Source of the DNA: Trichobilharzia regenti
Lineage: Eukaryota; Platyhelminthes; Trematoda; Strigeidida; Schistosomatidae
Direction of reading: 5' to 3'
Length of the DNA stretch: 64,000 nucleotides
Assembly (NCBI GenBank): GCA_944472135.2
Contig: OX235267.1
Span: 17,343,452 to 17,407,451 of the forward strand
How positions within the stretch are numbered: the stretch's first letter is position 1; the number at the start of each line of letters is the position of its first letter. Below the pieces are notes generated by a model, which did not search any database, had not been told where the DNA came from, and saw nothing but the letters and a program-made list of their open reading frames with translations. Below, piece by piece: positions 33,201-43,145 of the stretch. The position numbers and the translations under genes were made by a program.

Positions 33201-33445
33201 TATAAAGAACGCATGGTGATAGACTGGCTACCAGGATCCAACAGCGTCCTAACATTCCAGCAGCCAACAAATAGTTGGTTTCTAAGTGTTAATTTCCCAG
33301 CTAGCTTACTTTTCACACTGGCCACCGGGTGAGCACAGGGCGCGTCGCTTACCGGGAACGCCGTAGCATGGTGAGAGTTGTTTGTAGGAGAGTTCATGAA
33401 GTTTCATGGGAATTTGGTACGAGTGATGTCCCCAGCATCGCTCGG
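30277..33445 (-). mobile_element. Full-length RTE-clade retrotransposon, left-arm specific
   Basis: A 3,169-bp element flanked by a perfect 12-bp target duplication (aagatgatcaat at 30,265-30,276 and 33,446-33,457). The right arm shows the empty site with one copy of that 12-mer (about 42,720-42,732). The minus-strand element has a 48-nt leader (33,398-33,445), one long ORF, a 28-bp 3' region, and a tail of repeated 'acttt' type at 30,277-30,300, as RTE elements end in short tandem repeats. It is distinctly more GC-rich than its surroundings. Completeness of ends and ORF suggests a young insertion. Confidence 0.96.
30305..33397 (-). CDS. RTE endonuclease-reverse transcriptase polyprotein, apparently intact
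   Basis: The protein of 1,030 residues nicks target DNA and primes reverse transcription of its own RNA there. An apurinic-like endonuclease spans about residues 40-300: GCWNVRTLL (45-53), catalytic Glu in CLSEVRLP (77), AVYAPT (151-156), GDWNART (188-194), TWYSNDG (245-251), QIDYILV (256-262), GGSDHTLV (285-292). The reverse transcriptase spans about 510-800: PGEDGLPPEIYK (526-537), FIDFQAAFDSVDR (651-663), GVRQGCPASP (709-718), catalytic FADD (752-755), FRYLGSIM. The C-terminal RRLRWFGHVLRRPDDD block is typical of the clade. All catalytic motifs are present with no stop or shift, so activity is possible. The ATG chosen is the first after the 48-nt leader and leaves the endonuclease complete. 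Confidence 0.95.
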   Translation of the reverse strand: MNSPTNNSHHATAFPVSDAPCAHPVASVKSKLAGKLTLRNQLFVGCWNVRTLLDPGSQSITMRSLYDYKVDIACLSEVRLPDHGSRRIAVPGTDSSFWLLHSGPQNNSGQHGVAFALSNKANNALISFEPVNSRVAVARFKGSPLDISVLAVYAPTLDSDESIKDEFYDNLQEAINKIPKRDVLIVAGDWNARTGPSDDATKHILGKHGLDQRCRNGDRLLAFSDYNRLYITNTRFQHPRKHLLTWYSNDGRTAHQIDYILVRSRWISSVEDCRSYRGAEAGNKGGSDHTLVRAKFKLRLTTRQKTRPPKRINVAPLQCSTRRQALSKQIQAELSAADEPTSTSSNTPETRWNHFKEVVSKASMTHLGTTSKKQKDWISEHTMLLSSQARDARLAKSPVYRSLRRKATQSARNDRNRYWSNVATNMEAATNVGDFGKLYRLLRQSSGKRLNSHAVLRTASGEIISDTNGKMERWAEHFKQLLNRDAGQPSHRPIRHLPTPYVVDCDPPTPTEIAKTINTLRNKKAPGEDGLPPEIYKACTPALIDALHSLFCSIWESETIPSDWSTSVLLPFHKKGDRSICENYRGISLIDIAAKVFVSILLNRFAAERHVRTRPNQAGFRPGRGCVDQLFTLRRILEHRDKFQQPTVACFIDFQAAFDSVDRGALWYLMELDGVPTKLINLLRSYYSNTKARVRVNGEESRTFEVTSGVRQGCPASPILFNFTVDWILRHALTEHHGVQLSPDIHITDLEFADDVVLLAENFPDMQQALDQINHLASTIGLKINTSKTKMFSNTSTGNDEILSLNGAPIEIVPSFRYLGSIMLPNGQAKNEVNARISNARNAFLQLRSVLWSKREISLRTKIRIYQASIRPVLLYGCETWPLRAEDLRRLEVLDHWCLRYILHVRWQDKLSNEEVRRRCYNINQIPVLVQQRRLRWFGHVLRRPDDDLVKSVLNPSPLPSWRCRRGGQLKTWLGTVKADMECLGLQTVYGLRMWNKNWISLSQNLASDRRAWAAMIRDVHEAGSSSRRR

Positions 33446-33457
33446 AAGATGATCAAT

Positions 33458-33690
33458 GAAAGTAGATAAATCCTTATCGAAAATTCCACAGTACAAAGTT
33501 TGAATATGGGAAGTCTATAGCGTAAAAAGTACCTTGACGATTGATTGAGCAGGCTAACGATGATGATCATCCACAGAAAGATTGAATGTACACGTTCAAG
33601 TATTATTCAGCCTAGGTGAACTCAAGTATTCAAAATAAAAGAAAAATTATCAACTTTTGTGAATTCCAGTCTGAACAAGTCAAAAGAAAT
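33458..33690. other. Short arm stretch, nothing recognised
   Basis: Arm DNA between the RTE target duplication and the Penelope-like fragment. Mirrored at about 42,487-42,719. No feature seen. Confidence 0.4.
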
Positions 33691-34060
33691 TGTTCACAGT
33701 TGTTCATAAAGTTATCTCCTACGATAAGGGATATTGGTGATTCATCTCGTTCCCACACCTTCTGTTTGTCTATATATTTTGCCTTGGACATTACAGATAG
33801 TAGGTGTGAAGCACAACTGAAATCCCAAAATAATTTCCTCAATCGGAAGCTTTGTCCTATGTGTGAGTGGAGGATCTGAAGTTAGTTCTGTATCAACTGA
33901 TTCAAAAGCCATATTGATTTTTGTATCAGTATAAAGACTAGTTATATCAGAACTAACCACCGTTTCATCATTTTCTAGTTGAATATCATTTAGTTTATTT
34001 TTTTCTAATATTAGAGCTGAGTGTTTTATTAATTCGTAAGAAGCGGTTTTTCTGGAATCG
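33690..34060 (-). mobile_element. Penelope-like reverse transcriptase fragment, frameshifted (left)
   Basis: The minus strand reads NDETVVSSDITSLYTDTKI, the equivalent of the SFDVTSLFTNVP core of Penelope-like reverse transcriptases. Then come LPIEEIILGFQLCF and GKIYRQTEGV. After a frameshift the neighbouring frame continues DESPISLIVGDNFMNNCEQ (equivalent of GSPISPIVADIFME). The conserved MG before SPIS is lost. Only this central part remains. Mirror at about 42,117-42,487, with the same shift, so the damage predates the palindrome. Confidence 0.82.
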
Positions 34061-34189
34061 TGAAATGAAGTTGGAAAATGTGTGAGAAACTTGACATGAT
34101 CATGAGCAGTAATAAACTGTACTTGTAGAGTGGTCTTCAAAAAATATTACCGTGTAACACTGTGAGACTATTAAAATGAACTTTATCCA

Positions 34190-34351
34190 CAATGAAACGA
34201 GGCTGTCACAGAGCACAAGGTCTATTCCTATGTCCATTTCCAGGTTATACCGCTTACTGTAAATGTATTCATCAAGGTGACTGAAGAGGAGTTCATTTTG
34301 TGGTCCACTTATGGCTCTTATTCTGTTTTCAGTCTGCTGCGTAAGCCATCC
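34190..34351 (-). mobile_element. Merlin transposase C-terminal fragment (left)
   Basis: The minus strand reads GWLTQQTENRIRAISGPQNE and LLFSHLDEYIYSKRYNLEM, aligning with the FWDRLENRIRAINASQKDL...SHLDEYVYR end of the Merlin at 24,862-25,759. The catalytic Glu (in NEGFW) lies just outside the recognisable part or is lost. No terminal inverted repeats were found nearby. Mirror at 41,826-41,987. Confidence 0.75.
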
Positions 34352-34424
34352 ACTTAATTAGTATGAGCTTAAATGAGGGAATCGACGACTATTAGCTGGG
34401 AAAATGCAGATAATAAAAGTAGAG

Positions 34425-34562
34425 CCTTCTAACCCTAAATTTAATCATATCCCCAACCCAAAGCTTCATCCCAACACTGATATTAGATTCAATCCTTACA
34501 CTAACACTAATCGTAACCCTAACCCCAATCGTTACTCTAACACTAACCATAACCCTAACGAG
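34425..34562 (+). repeat. Degenerate telomere-like (CCCTAA)n array (left)
   Basis: Multiple 'aaccctaa', 'aaccccaa', 'acactaa' and 'tcctta' hexamer-like units occupy about 140 bp, including the run 'aaccctaaccccaa' near 34,530. The C-rich strand is on plus here and the G-rich (TTAGGG-like) strand on plus in the mirror (41,615-41,752), so the two arrays point away from the palindrome centre in the sense C-rich, centre, G-rich. An open frame through it (34,404-34,715) is a by-product of the repeat. Confidence 0.75.
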
Positions 34563-34779
34563 TTATCAATACATTATCCACAAAGGACTCTTAAAACAAA
34601 TCGGAATGAAATTTGCACTTCAGTTCCTTCATATGGCGCTATAGTAATGAAAGGTTCCACTGGTCTCCAAAGACCGGTATGCGTTCAAGATCCATTGGCG
34701 AGTTCTGATTTCTGAATCGCCACTATTTAACATGGCCACCAATATCTACTAGTTATACGTCTCTCTTCCAAGGAAACCT

Positions 34780-36200
34780 TGAATTGACAAGAGGGAATAT
34801 CTGTAGTCCGAATATCCGTCTTGTTCGTGTGTGCATGTTTCAGTGATTTCCGCTACGTACTATCCGACTGACGTTCTTATGTCAGAAGTAGTTTGTCTGA
34901 TATCTCACTTAGACATGCAGTGCACGAAAGTAAATTACTTACATGTATATCTGGAAACTGCTCAAACCAATTATTTGACGAAATCAGTTCGTTTCCCATT
35001 ATTATTATTATTGCTCACGAATCGAAGTGAAAAAGCTTTGGAGCTTGAAATGATGGTGTCTGATTTGAGGTCTCACTAGGCGGAACATCGATCACTGATA
35101 TGTAAGAATGTACACATGATGACTTGGGAATAGCAGGAAATGTGTGTCTCGGACTCTACAGCTAATCACCATCAATCGAGTAATCATCTTCTCTTGGATA
35201 TTTCTGTAATTTTCCATAGGAATGTTTTTGAGAATCTTATAGTTAACTCGTAAAAACTAACTTGTTCCCCGTAGTTTATTATCGGATTAGTGAAAGTTTA
35301 AATAATACAGTTTTAATGATTTTCGTATCGAGTATTCAGAAGGCTTCTAAAAATGAGTCAACACCTAGTAGTTTCACGTTCAGTTCAAATAGGTCAGATC
35401 TACTGCTCACTAATAATAATGTACACTGAATGCATGATCACGTGATTTCGACTCAGAGCGCATTGCACAATGTAGTGTAGACCATTAAGCACAAAGCAGA
35501 ATACTGTGTTGAAATTCCAAAAGCGGAAATACTCGTTAGAAATTAACTAGACAAAGCCAATCGAATTGTAATGACGCATGTAAATGATTTTCACCATTCC
35601 AAATAGTTTATATTCTTTCTGTGAATTGATGTTAAGTGGTGAATCAAACAGACGCTGACGCATAACTCAGTGAACTTAAAACCAAAGTGATCAGACAAGG
35701 TATTATCAGTTAATTCACGATCAAGTGGAGTTGAAAACTTTGACCTCATTTACTGAAATATGTTCTCGAAAACAACACCGAAACAACAACTCAATCTAAA
35801 ATTATTCGCTTTCTAAAAATGTAATCAGAAAAAGGAAAATGAAGTAAAGATTGTTACTACTACTTCTACCTACTCGTTGTGGTTTGAACTGAACTCAGAG
35901 AACTGATGTCTGCATTCTAATCCATGGTTCCCAAAACATCCTCGATACATGCACAGTCATGAATCAGTCCACAGACAGCGAAAAGACGATTAGTCCTCGT
36001 TAGATCTATGCAGTTCTATTAAAAAATAATGACATCAAAAGTCAAAATCACCTCACACACCGTCGATAGGCAGCTGTACAGACAAGGTGACTTCCTAAGT
36101 ACAAATCATTCACGACAACAAAGTTAACCAAAGTTCAACTGTAAGTCGTGCCTGAGAATCAAGCAGAATACTCCCATCAATGTGAGATCAAAACTACGTC
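34780..36200. other. Inner arm sequence without recognised genes (left)
   Basis: Near-identical to 39,977-41,397. The frame 34,831-35,079 (plus) is open in both arms but loses its last residues to a single-base difference in the right arm, so it is probably chance. A short (ATT)n run lies at 34,998-35,011. Confidence 0.45.
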
Positions 36201-36201
36201 A

Positions 36202-36237
36202 ACATCAATCACATAACAATGCTTCCCGAGGATAGTC
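36202..36237 (+). repeat. Donor-like copy of the 36-bp junction repeat
   Basis: 36 bp inside the left arm whose inverse complement, with one mismatch, forms the first bases after the arm boundary (36,554-36,589). The right arm holds the mirrored copy at 39,940-39,975. Confidence 0.9.
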
Positions 36238-38574
36238 CAAGGTCAGAGTGCCTTTGACTCACTCAAACAAAATCATGTCAAAAAAACAACACATTATCAA
36301 TATGTTACACAACCACGAACAGAAGCGTCCAAGTTAGAGAAGACAACAGTGAGAAAGACAAATAATAAGGATCAAGTCAGGATGTGATATGCAGATGTCA
36401 GAACAATGTCATACAGTCCAGGTGAAAAACGGATAATAATTTCAAAGTTGACTGAAACATCCAAATAAGTATGAATATTGTGATTAGACAGTTCAAGAGG
36501 GAGGAGGTTTTCCAACCAAGTATTCTGTTACAAAATGCAAAAACGTAAATTTCGACTATCCTAGGGAAGCATTGTTATGTGATTGATGTGGATAATCAAG
36601 ATACACAAAGACCGATGCCTGCGGTGTACATTAGTTATTTGGATGAAAATACGACATTCCTTCATTTATGTCTTCCATAGTGAATACCTGATAGTCACTA
36701 ATATGCGCTGGCAGATGTGTACTGAAAATGGCGTCCATGATTCCTAAATAGTTTTGCAGTCATCGAAATGATGGCCTTAATTATCAGAGTCATAAATCAA
36801 TCTTAGCCGCACATTTATGCACGTATACACTTACAAAGTAAGTGTGAAGTAGGTGTTTGGGAAGCAGAAATTTGTGATATTCCAGTTAACTATATTACCG
36901 TCACAGATTTCCCTTGTGACTGAGACTGAGATGGATACATGTACACAGAAGTTTATCCGATGAATCCATTCATACATATGTAGTATTCTAGAGTAACAGA
37001 GAATACGAAAGTAGTATGGTATCATCGTCACTTAAACTCATCACCACTAAGGTTTGTCTTAAGGATTGTTGGTCTACTGTTTCCTGTGAGGGTTTCAGGC
37101 CAGTAGAGAAGTGATCAGTATATATATGACAAGATATAGGCAAAAGTCTGTAGAGATTAAGTCCATGTTGAAAGTGACTATGTATTCATGGTGTGAAGAG
37201 CAATAAAATCGCTACCAGATACAGCTGAATGAGCTTTGCGAAGAAGGCTTTACAGTTATACGGAGAATGGGCGAACACTACATGTTAGCAAAATGATATT
37301 TAACCTGTGCGTGTTAAGGTTACGGGTAGATTTATTGAAATACACTAGAAATCGAGATAATTTACACTCATTTTCTGCGATTGTTGGGTCAGTTTGACAT
37401 GGAAATCACGATCTCAAATCCAACTCAATAAATCAAGACTCAAAAAGGTGAACTCAGTCTTGTCTAAGCTATTGATTTCTTTATCTGTTGAAACAAGCGT
37501 TCATTACTCTTAATTATCTGGCTTTCATGATACCTAGGTGAAGTTGATACGGTCGGCTTCATATGACACTGATCTTGCAGTGAGATTTCTTATGATTTGA
37601 TGAGGTCATCTGTTTCAGTATTCTCTACTGGATCAGTGAGCTCAATACTCTCAGCTGACAGTATACCTTACCCATTTCATTACTTCAATAGACGAATATC
37701 TCGGTGGTTTCGGGTAAGCAATAGAATACAGATCGGATTTCTAGACAGTGTACACAGTTCTATGAAGTTGTCTTTTCACTTGAATAACAACAGTCTCTTC
37801 GTAACAAAATACGTAGTGACTAAACACTGAGGTATTCTGGTATGAATGCTGGAAACCAATCTTTGCATACTACTGTGTAGCAATGAAAATTTGATTGAGC
37901 GATGCAAAGTCTCGGAACGCCCTGGTGGTAACATGAAGACTGACGCAGGCGATGAAATCTCTGTTACTATCAAACGATAACAACATATCTGTGAATTTCT
38001 TCCAGAAGAAATGCAGGACGACAATCAAACGATTATTGAAACCACAAGTTGAGCGACATGTAGAATCCGAAAACACAAGATTTATCTGCAGTACGGTACT
38101 ATATTGAATACAAAATATGAAGTATAATACACAAATCTCAATCAGGAGGTGTCTGTAACTGAGTGGTGTCAAAAAGCCGCAGTTAATCTGTGTCAATAAG
38201 TAGAAACAGCAGAGCTGTGTCAAAGGCGGTCCACTGTTAGTTAGACAGCGCGTGAATTCCAGACACGGACATAGATAAGGCAAATACAACAGATAATGTT
38301 CACCTATGAGAAATGAATTACTATACATCAAATAGAGCACAAATACGTTGAGTGAGGTAAACTTCAATAATAAAGCAGAGCCGTGTTTAAGAAGTAAGAA
38401 ATACAGTTCATACTACTTAACAGTGGTAATTATTATAAGGTGAAACACACAAAGAAAAGTAGCAAATGACAGATAAATAACCTCAACAATGCTACTAAGT
38501 AGCTTCACAGTCAAACGAATTCCGAATTGTAAATAAGTACTGAAGAACATAATTAATAGTGAGCATAAGAACAA

Positions 38575-38965
38575 AATGTTCAGCGAAGAGTCTGTTTTCG
38601 GCCGCGAACTCATTCACTCAGCTGTAGAATCGCATTTACGCATAGTTAGTTTGTGTGTGTGTGCATGCGTGTACATCAGGATTGTCAACGAAAAATAAAA
38701 ATTAGTTAGGCCTATTGCTGACGTCATCAAAATGTGATGAATAATGAAATTGTAAGAAGGGTGGGGTGTTGGGTGTGAGTGAAGATCGGTCAGTATTAAC
38801 AAGGGTTGCGTAATATGAAATTTGATGTTAATGAAGGAGTATGTAGATAAGTGTCCGAAAGACAAATTATGCAATAGGAAGAAAGAATAGATAATGGGTG
38901 GATTAAGAGAAAGCTGTCACTAAGAAGTAACACATAGATGCAAAGAAGCATTATTAACAAAGTCG
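38575..38965 (-). repeat. Dispersed repeat, third family, spacer copy
   Basis: Starts 'cagcgaagagtctgttttcgg', followed by 'actcattcactcagctgtag', then a (GT)n stretch near 38,655, matching 18,560-19,060 and 29,855-30,165 in order. It is the only copy not mirrored. Confidence 0.6.
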
Positions 38966-38989
38966 TAGACCTTGGAATTCTACTGAAGG

Positions 38990-39191
38990 TAGAAGGAGGG
39001 TGTGGAGAAGTTTCTTCTGTGTACGTAAGTCGGTGTTTTCTATGCGGATTGCTAAGGACCCACTGACCTGCAGAAGTCCTACATATAATATTCCTCAAGT
39101 GGACACTGGCAAATGCAAATATCGGTTCACCTGTTGCTGTCGATCCAGCCAGGTAAATTAGTCGTTCAACGCGCATCCTGCCTAGGAGCAT
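38990..39191 (-). other. GC-richer segment with open frame, origin unknown
   Basis: The minus-strand frame (start 39,191) reads MLLGRMRVERLIYLAGSTAT... with more balanced composition than the rest of the spacer for about 65 codons, then becomes AT-driven. It could be a fragment of an old element or exon. No domain is recognised. Confidence 0.25.
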
Positions 39192-39275
39192 TCACCCCTG
39201 CTATTTGACGTTTTATGACGATGAACATCTCTATGTATATACTACCGATAAATCTTATCAGTGGTACACACCACA
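39180..39275 (+). repeat. Dispersed hairpin-bearing repeat, spacer copy
   Basis: Has 'ctgctatttgacgttttatgacgat'-type blocks, then CCGATAAATCTTATCAGTGG (hairpin, 39,245-39,264) and 'tacacaccacag'. These are the same blocks as at 2,275-2,400 and 57,905-58,005. Confidence 0.6.
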
Positions 39276-41614
39276 GAATTTTTCCTTTTTTTTCCTCCGA
39301 ACTGCATAAAGATGCGCCGCTGATAAAAATCACTCGTCTACACCTACAACTTATGAAATTGATATCTGATTTTCCCAGCCCTCCACTTATGCTAGAAGAC
39401 ACAAAAATTGAGAGGATATCTGTCATCACGAAAGAGAATATTGATATGTGTATACAGAGCAAAGAAACACGTATGCATACATGAGCCAATTATTGTCAGA
39501 AAAGGTAGTCTATCATTCATTTCACTACCCATCCATGAGAAAACTGATTGGTTTATTTCCAGATTAGACGTCGATCACCAAATCAAGGATGTTTAACAAT
39601 GCACTGGTTAAATGATATTATTCGGAATTTATGTTTTTGCATTTTGTAACAGAATACTTGGTTGGAAAACCTCCTCCCTCTTGAACTGTCTAATCACAAT
39701 ATTCATACTTATTTGGATGTTTCAGTCAACTTTGAAATTATTATCCGTTTTTCACCTGGACTGTATGACATTGTTCTGACATCTGCATATCACATCCTGA
39801 CTTGATCCTTATTATTTGTCTTTCTCACTGTTGTCTTCTCTAACTTGGACGCTTCTGTTCGTGGTTGTGTAACATATTGATAATGTGTTGTTTTTTTGAC
39901 ATGATTTTGTTTGAGTGAGTCAAAGGCACTCTGACCTTGGACTATCCTCGGGAAGCATTGTTATGTGATTGATGTTGACGTAGTTTTGATCTCACATTGA
40001 TGGGAGTATTCTGCTTGATTCTCAGGCACGACTTACAGTTGAACTTTGGTTAACTTTGTTGTCGTGAATGATTTGTACTTAGGAAGTCACCTTGTCTGTA
40101 CAGCTGCCTATCGACGGTGTTGAGGTGATTTTGACTTTTGATGTCATTATTTTTTAATAGAACTGCATAGATCTAACGAGGACTAATCGTCTTTTCGCTG
40201 TCTGTGGACTGATTCATGACTGTGCATGTATCGAGGATGTTTTGGGAACCATGGATTAGAATGCAGACATCAGTTCTCTGAGTTCAGTTCAAACCACAAC
40301 GAGTAGGTAGAAGTAGTAGTAACAATCTTTACTTCATTTTCCTTTTTCTGATTACATTTTTAGAAAGCGAATAATTTTAGATTGAGTTGTTGTTTCGGTG
40401 TTGTTTTCGAGAACATATTTCAGTAAATGAGGTCAAAGTTTTCAACTCCACTTGATCGTGAATTAACTGATAATACCTTGTCTGATCACTTTGGTTTTAA
40501 GTTCACTGAGTTATGCGTCAGCGTCTGTTTGATTCACCACTTAACATCAATTCACAGAAAGAATATAAACTATTTGGAATGGTGAAAATCATTTACATGC
40601 GTCATTACAATTCGATTGGCTTTGTCTAGTTAATTTCTAACGAGTATTTCCGCTTTTGGAATTTCAACACAGTATTCTGCTTTGTGCTTAATGGTCTACA
40701 CTACATTGTGCAATGCGCTCTGAGTCGAAATCACGTGATCATGCATTCAGTGTACATTATTATTAGTGAGCAGTAGATCTGACCTATTTGAATTGAACGT
40801 GAAACTACTAGGTGTTGACTCATTTTTAGAAGTCTTCTGAATACTCGATACGAAAATCATTAAAACTGTATTATTTAAACTTTCACTAATCCGATAATAA
40901 ACTACGGGGAACAAGTTAGTTTTTACGAGTTAACTATAAGATTCTCAAAAACATTCCTATGGAAAATTACAGAAATATCCAAGAGAAGATGATTACTCGA
41001 TTGATGGTGATTAGCTGTAGAGTCCGAGACACACATTTCCTGCTATTCCCAAGTCATCATGTGTACATTCTTACATATCAGTGATCGATGTTCCGCCTAG
41101 TGAGACCTCAAATCAGACACCATCATTTCAAGCTCCAAAGCTTTTTTCACTTCGATTCGTGAGCAATAATAATAATAATGGGAAACGAACTGATTTCGTC
41201 AAATAATTGGTTTGAGCAGTTTCCAGATATACATGTAAGTAATTTACTTTCGTGCACTGCATGTCTAAGTGAGATATCAGACAAACTACTTCTGACATAA
41301 GAACGTCAGTCGGATAGTACGTAGCGGAAATCACTGAAACATGCACACACGAACAAGACGGATATTCGGACTACAGATATTCCCTCTTGTCAATTCAAGG
41401 TTTCCTTGGAAGAGAGACGTATAACTAGTAGATATTGGTGGCCATGTTAAATAGTGGCGATTCAGAAATCAGAACTCGCCAATGGATCTTGAACGCATAC
41501 CGGTCTTTGGAGACCAGTGGAACCTTTCATTACTATAGCGCCATATGAAGGAACTGAAGTGCAAATTTCATTCCGATTTGTTTTAAGAGTCCTTTGTGGA
41601 TAATGTATTGATAA

Positions 41615-41752
41615 CTCGTTAGGGTTATGGTTAGTGTTAGAGTAACGATTGGGGTTAGGGTTACGATTAGTGTTAGTGTAAGGATTGAATCTAATATCAG
41701 TGTTGGGATGAAGCTTTGGGTTGGGGATATGATTAAATTTAGGGTTAGAAGG
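41615..41752 (-). repeat. Degenerate telomere-like array (right mirror)
   Basis: Inverse of 34,425-34,562, reading 'gttagggttatgg', 'ggggttagggtta' and similar units on the plus strand. Essentially identical to the left copy. Confidence 0.75.
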
Positions 41753-41825
41753 CTCTACTTTTATTATCTGCATTTTCCCAGCTAATAGTCGTCGATTCCC
41801 TAATTTAAGCTCATACTAATTAAGT

Positions 41826-41987
41826 GGATGGCTTACGCAGCAGACTGAAAACAGAATAAGAGCCATAAGTGGACCACAAAATGAACTCCTCTTCAGTCAC
41901 CTTGATGAATACATTTACAGTAAGCGGTATAACCTGGAAATGGACATAGGAATAGACCTTGTGCTCTGTGACAGCCTCGTTTCATTG
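41826..41987 (+). mobile_element. Merlin transposase C-terminal fragment (right mirror)
   Basis: Plus-strand mirror of 34,190-34,351; the frame is open and reads through the TENRIRAI and SHLDEY motifs. It is older than the nested left-arm Merlin because both arms have it. Confidence 0.75.
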
Positions 41988-42116
41988 TGGATAAAGTTCA
42001 TTTTAATAGTCTCACAGTGTTACACGGTAATATTTTTTGAAGACCACTCTACAAGTACAGTTTATTACTGCTCATGATCATGTCAAGTTTCTCACACATT
42101 TTTCCAACTTCATTTC

Positions 42117-42487
42117 ACGATTCCAGAAAAACCGCTTCTTACGAATTAATAAAACACTCAGCTCTAATATTAGAAAAAAATAAACTAAATGATATTCAAC
42201 TAGAAAATGATGAAACGGTGGTTAGTTCTGATATAACTAGTCTTTATACTGATACAAAAATCAATATGGCCTTTGAATCAGTTGATACAGAACTAACTTC
42301 AGATCCTCCACTCACACATAGGACAAAGCTTCCGATTGAGGAAATTATTTTGGGATTTCAGTTGTGCTTCACACCTACTATCTGTAATGTCCAAGGCAAA
42401 ATATATAGACAAACAGAAGGTGTGGGAACGAGATGAATCACCAATATCCCTTATCGTAGGAGATAACTTTATGAACAACTGTGAACA
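42117..42487 (+). mobile_element. Penelope-like reverse transcriptase fragment (right mirror)
   Basis: Plus-strand mirror of 33,690-34,060. The frame 42,074-42,436 carries the first block and the overlapping frame 42,336-42,548 the second; the switch falls in the segment after YRQTEGV. No difference from the left copy that changes the reading. Confidence 0.82.
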
Positions 42488-42834
42488 ATTTCTTTTGACT
42501 TGTTCAGACTGGAATTCACAAAAGTTGATAATTTTTCTTTTATTTTGAATACTTGAGTTCACCTAGGCTGAATAATACTTGAACGTGTACATTCAATCTT
42601 TCTGTGGATGATCATCATCGTTAGCCTGCTCAATCAATCGTCAAGGTACTTTTTACGCTATAGACTTCCCATATTCAAACTTTGTACTGTGGAATTTTCG
42701 ATAAGGATTTATCTACTTTCATTGATCATCTTGGGTTGTTGCTTACTTACACATCCTGTTTGCCACACCCTATATTAGGTGCACGTCAGTGATGTGGGGT
42801 TGGGTACTGGTGATGCGTTGTCAAAGTGACATAG

Positions 42835-43145
42835 TTAAATAGTTTTGATCAGCACATAGGAGCAGTTGAATAAGCGCGATGCAGTTACGTGATAAGTTGA
42901 ATAGTTTGATGAGTGAGTTGTTATCAGTATGCACTTAGGAAAAAAGAATAATATGGAATTATGCAAGAGTTGTTAAGGAGTGCAAGGGCTATACAGAGTG
43001 AGGAAAGATAAACAGAAGACAGAACAAGCAGACAGACAACTTCAATGTTCAAACACACACGAATATATATATATATATAATTGCGGTTGTACAGCTCAGT
43101 GAATCGATTCACCGCCGAAAAGAGACTCTTCGCTGACCCAGAGAT
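42835..43145 (-). repeat. Dispersed repeat, third family (right mirror)
   Basis: Mirror of 29,855-30,165. A (TA)n run at about 43,064-43,080 is longer than on the left, altering the overlapping open frame's length. Confidence 0.6.

Larger units (their letters stand above)
2848..36555 (+). repeat. Left arm of giant inverted repeat (palindrome)
   Basis: This stretch is the reverse complement of 39,622-64,000. Matching ORFs and flanks pair with position sums of 66,857 (outermost), 68,445-68,439 (5.5-18.9 kb), 68,919-68,921 (20.3-23.2 kb), 71,970 (26.3-27.4 kb), about 72,998 (29.3-30.2 kb) and 76,177 (33.5-36.5 kb). The steps are explained by five indels, all with extra sequence in this arm, so it is about 33.7 kb against 24.4 kb opposite. 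Sampled identity is about 97-99+% from 3.6 kb inward and about 88% between 2.85 and 3.6 kb. The inner edge is placed at 36,555 because the arms diverge abruptly there. Confidence 0.97.
36556..39621. other. Unpaired central spacer of the palindrome
   Basis: About 3.07 kb with no inverted partner in the window. It opens with a 36-bp segment (36,554-36,589) that is an inverted copy, one mismatch, of left-arm 36,202-36,237. It also holds a decayed dispersed repeat at about 38,575-38,965 and a hairpin-bearing repeat at about 39,180-39,275. The longest open frame (37,870-38,367, minus strand, 165 codons) is rich in Phe, Leu and Cys, has no recognisable domain and looks like chance. Between these I see nothing that I can support as a gene. 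Confidence 0.85.

Noticed and set aside
34404..34715. 103-codon ORF rich in Asn and Pro
   Set aside because: It is the translation of the degenerate CCCTAA-type array; the mirror ORF exists only because the repeat is mirrored.
37870..38367. 165-codon minus-strand ORF in the spacer
   Set aside because: It is the longest frame in the spacer but has a Phe/Leu/Cys/Tyr-rich, domain-free composition as expected of AT-rich chance ORFs, no splice or start context, and overlapping frames on both strands.
36556..39621. Sequencing hairpin artefact (missed adapter) as the sole cause of the palindrome
   Set aside because: Such artefacts give near-perfect copies of the same molecule without a unique spacer; here there are target-site-defined insertions, deletions and an 88% outer stratum. 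A two-haplotype misjoin is not excluded and is discussed in the findings.
34425..41752. Telomere-telomere fusion at the palindrome centre
   Set aside because: A fusion would read TTAGGG then CCCTAA towards the junction; here the order is reversed and 7 kb of other DNA lies between.
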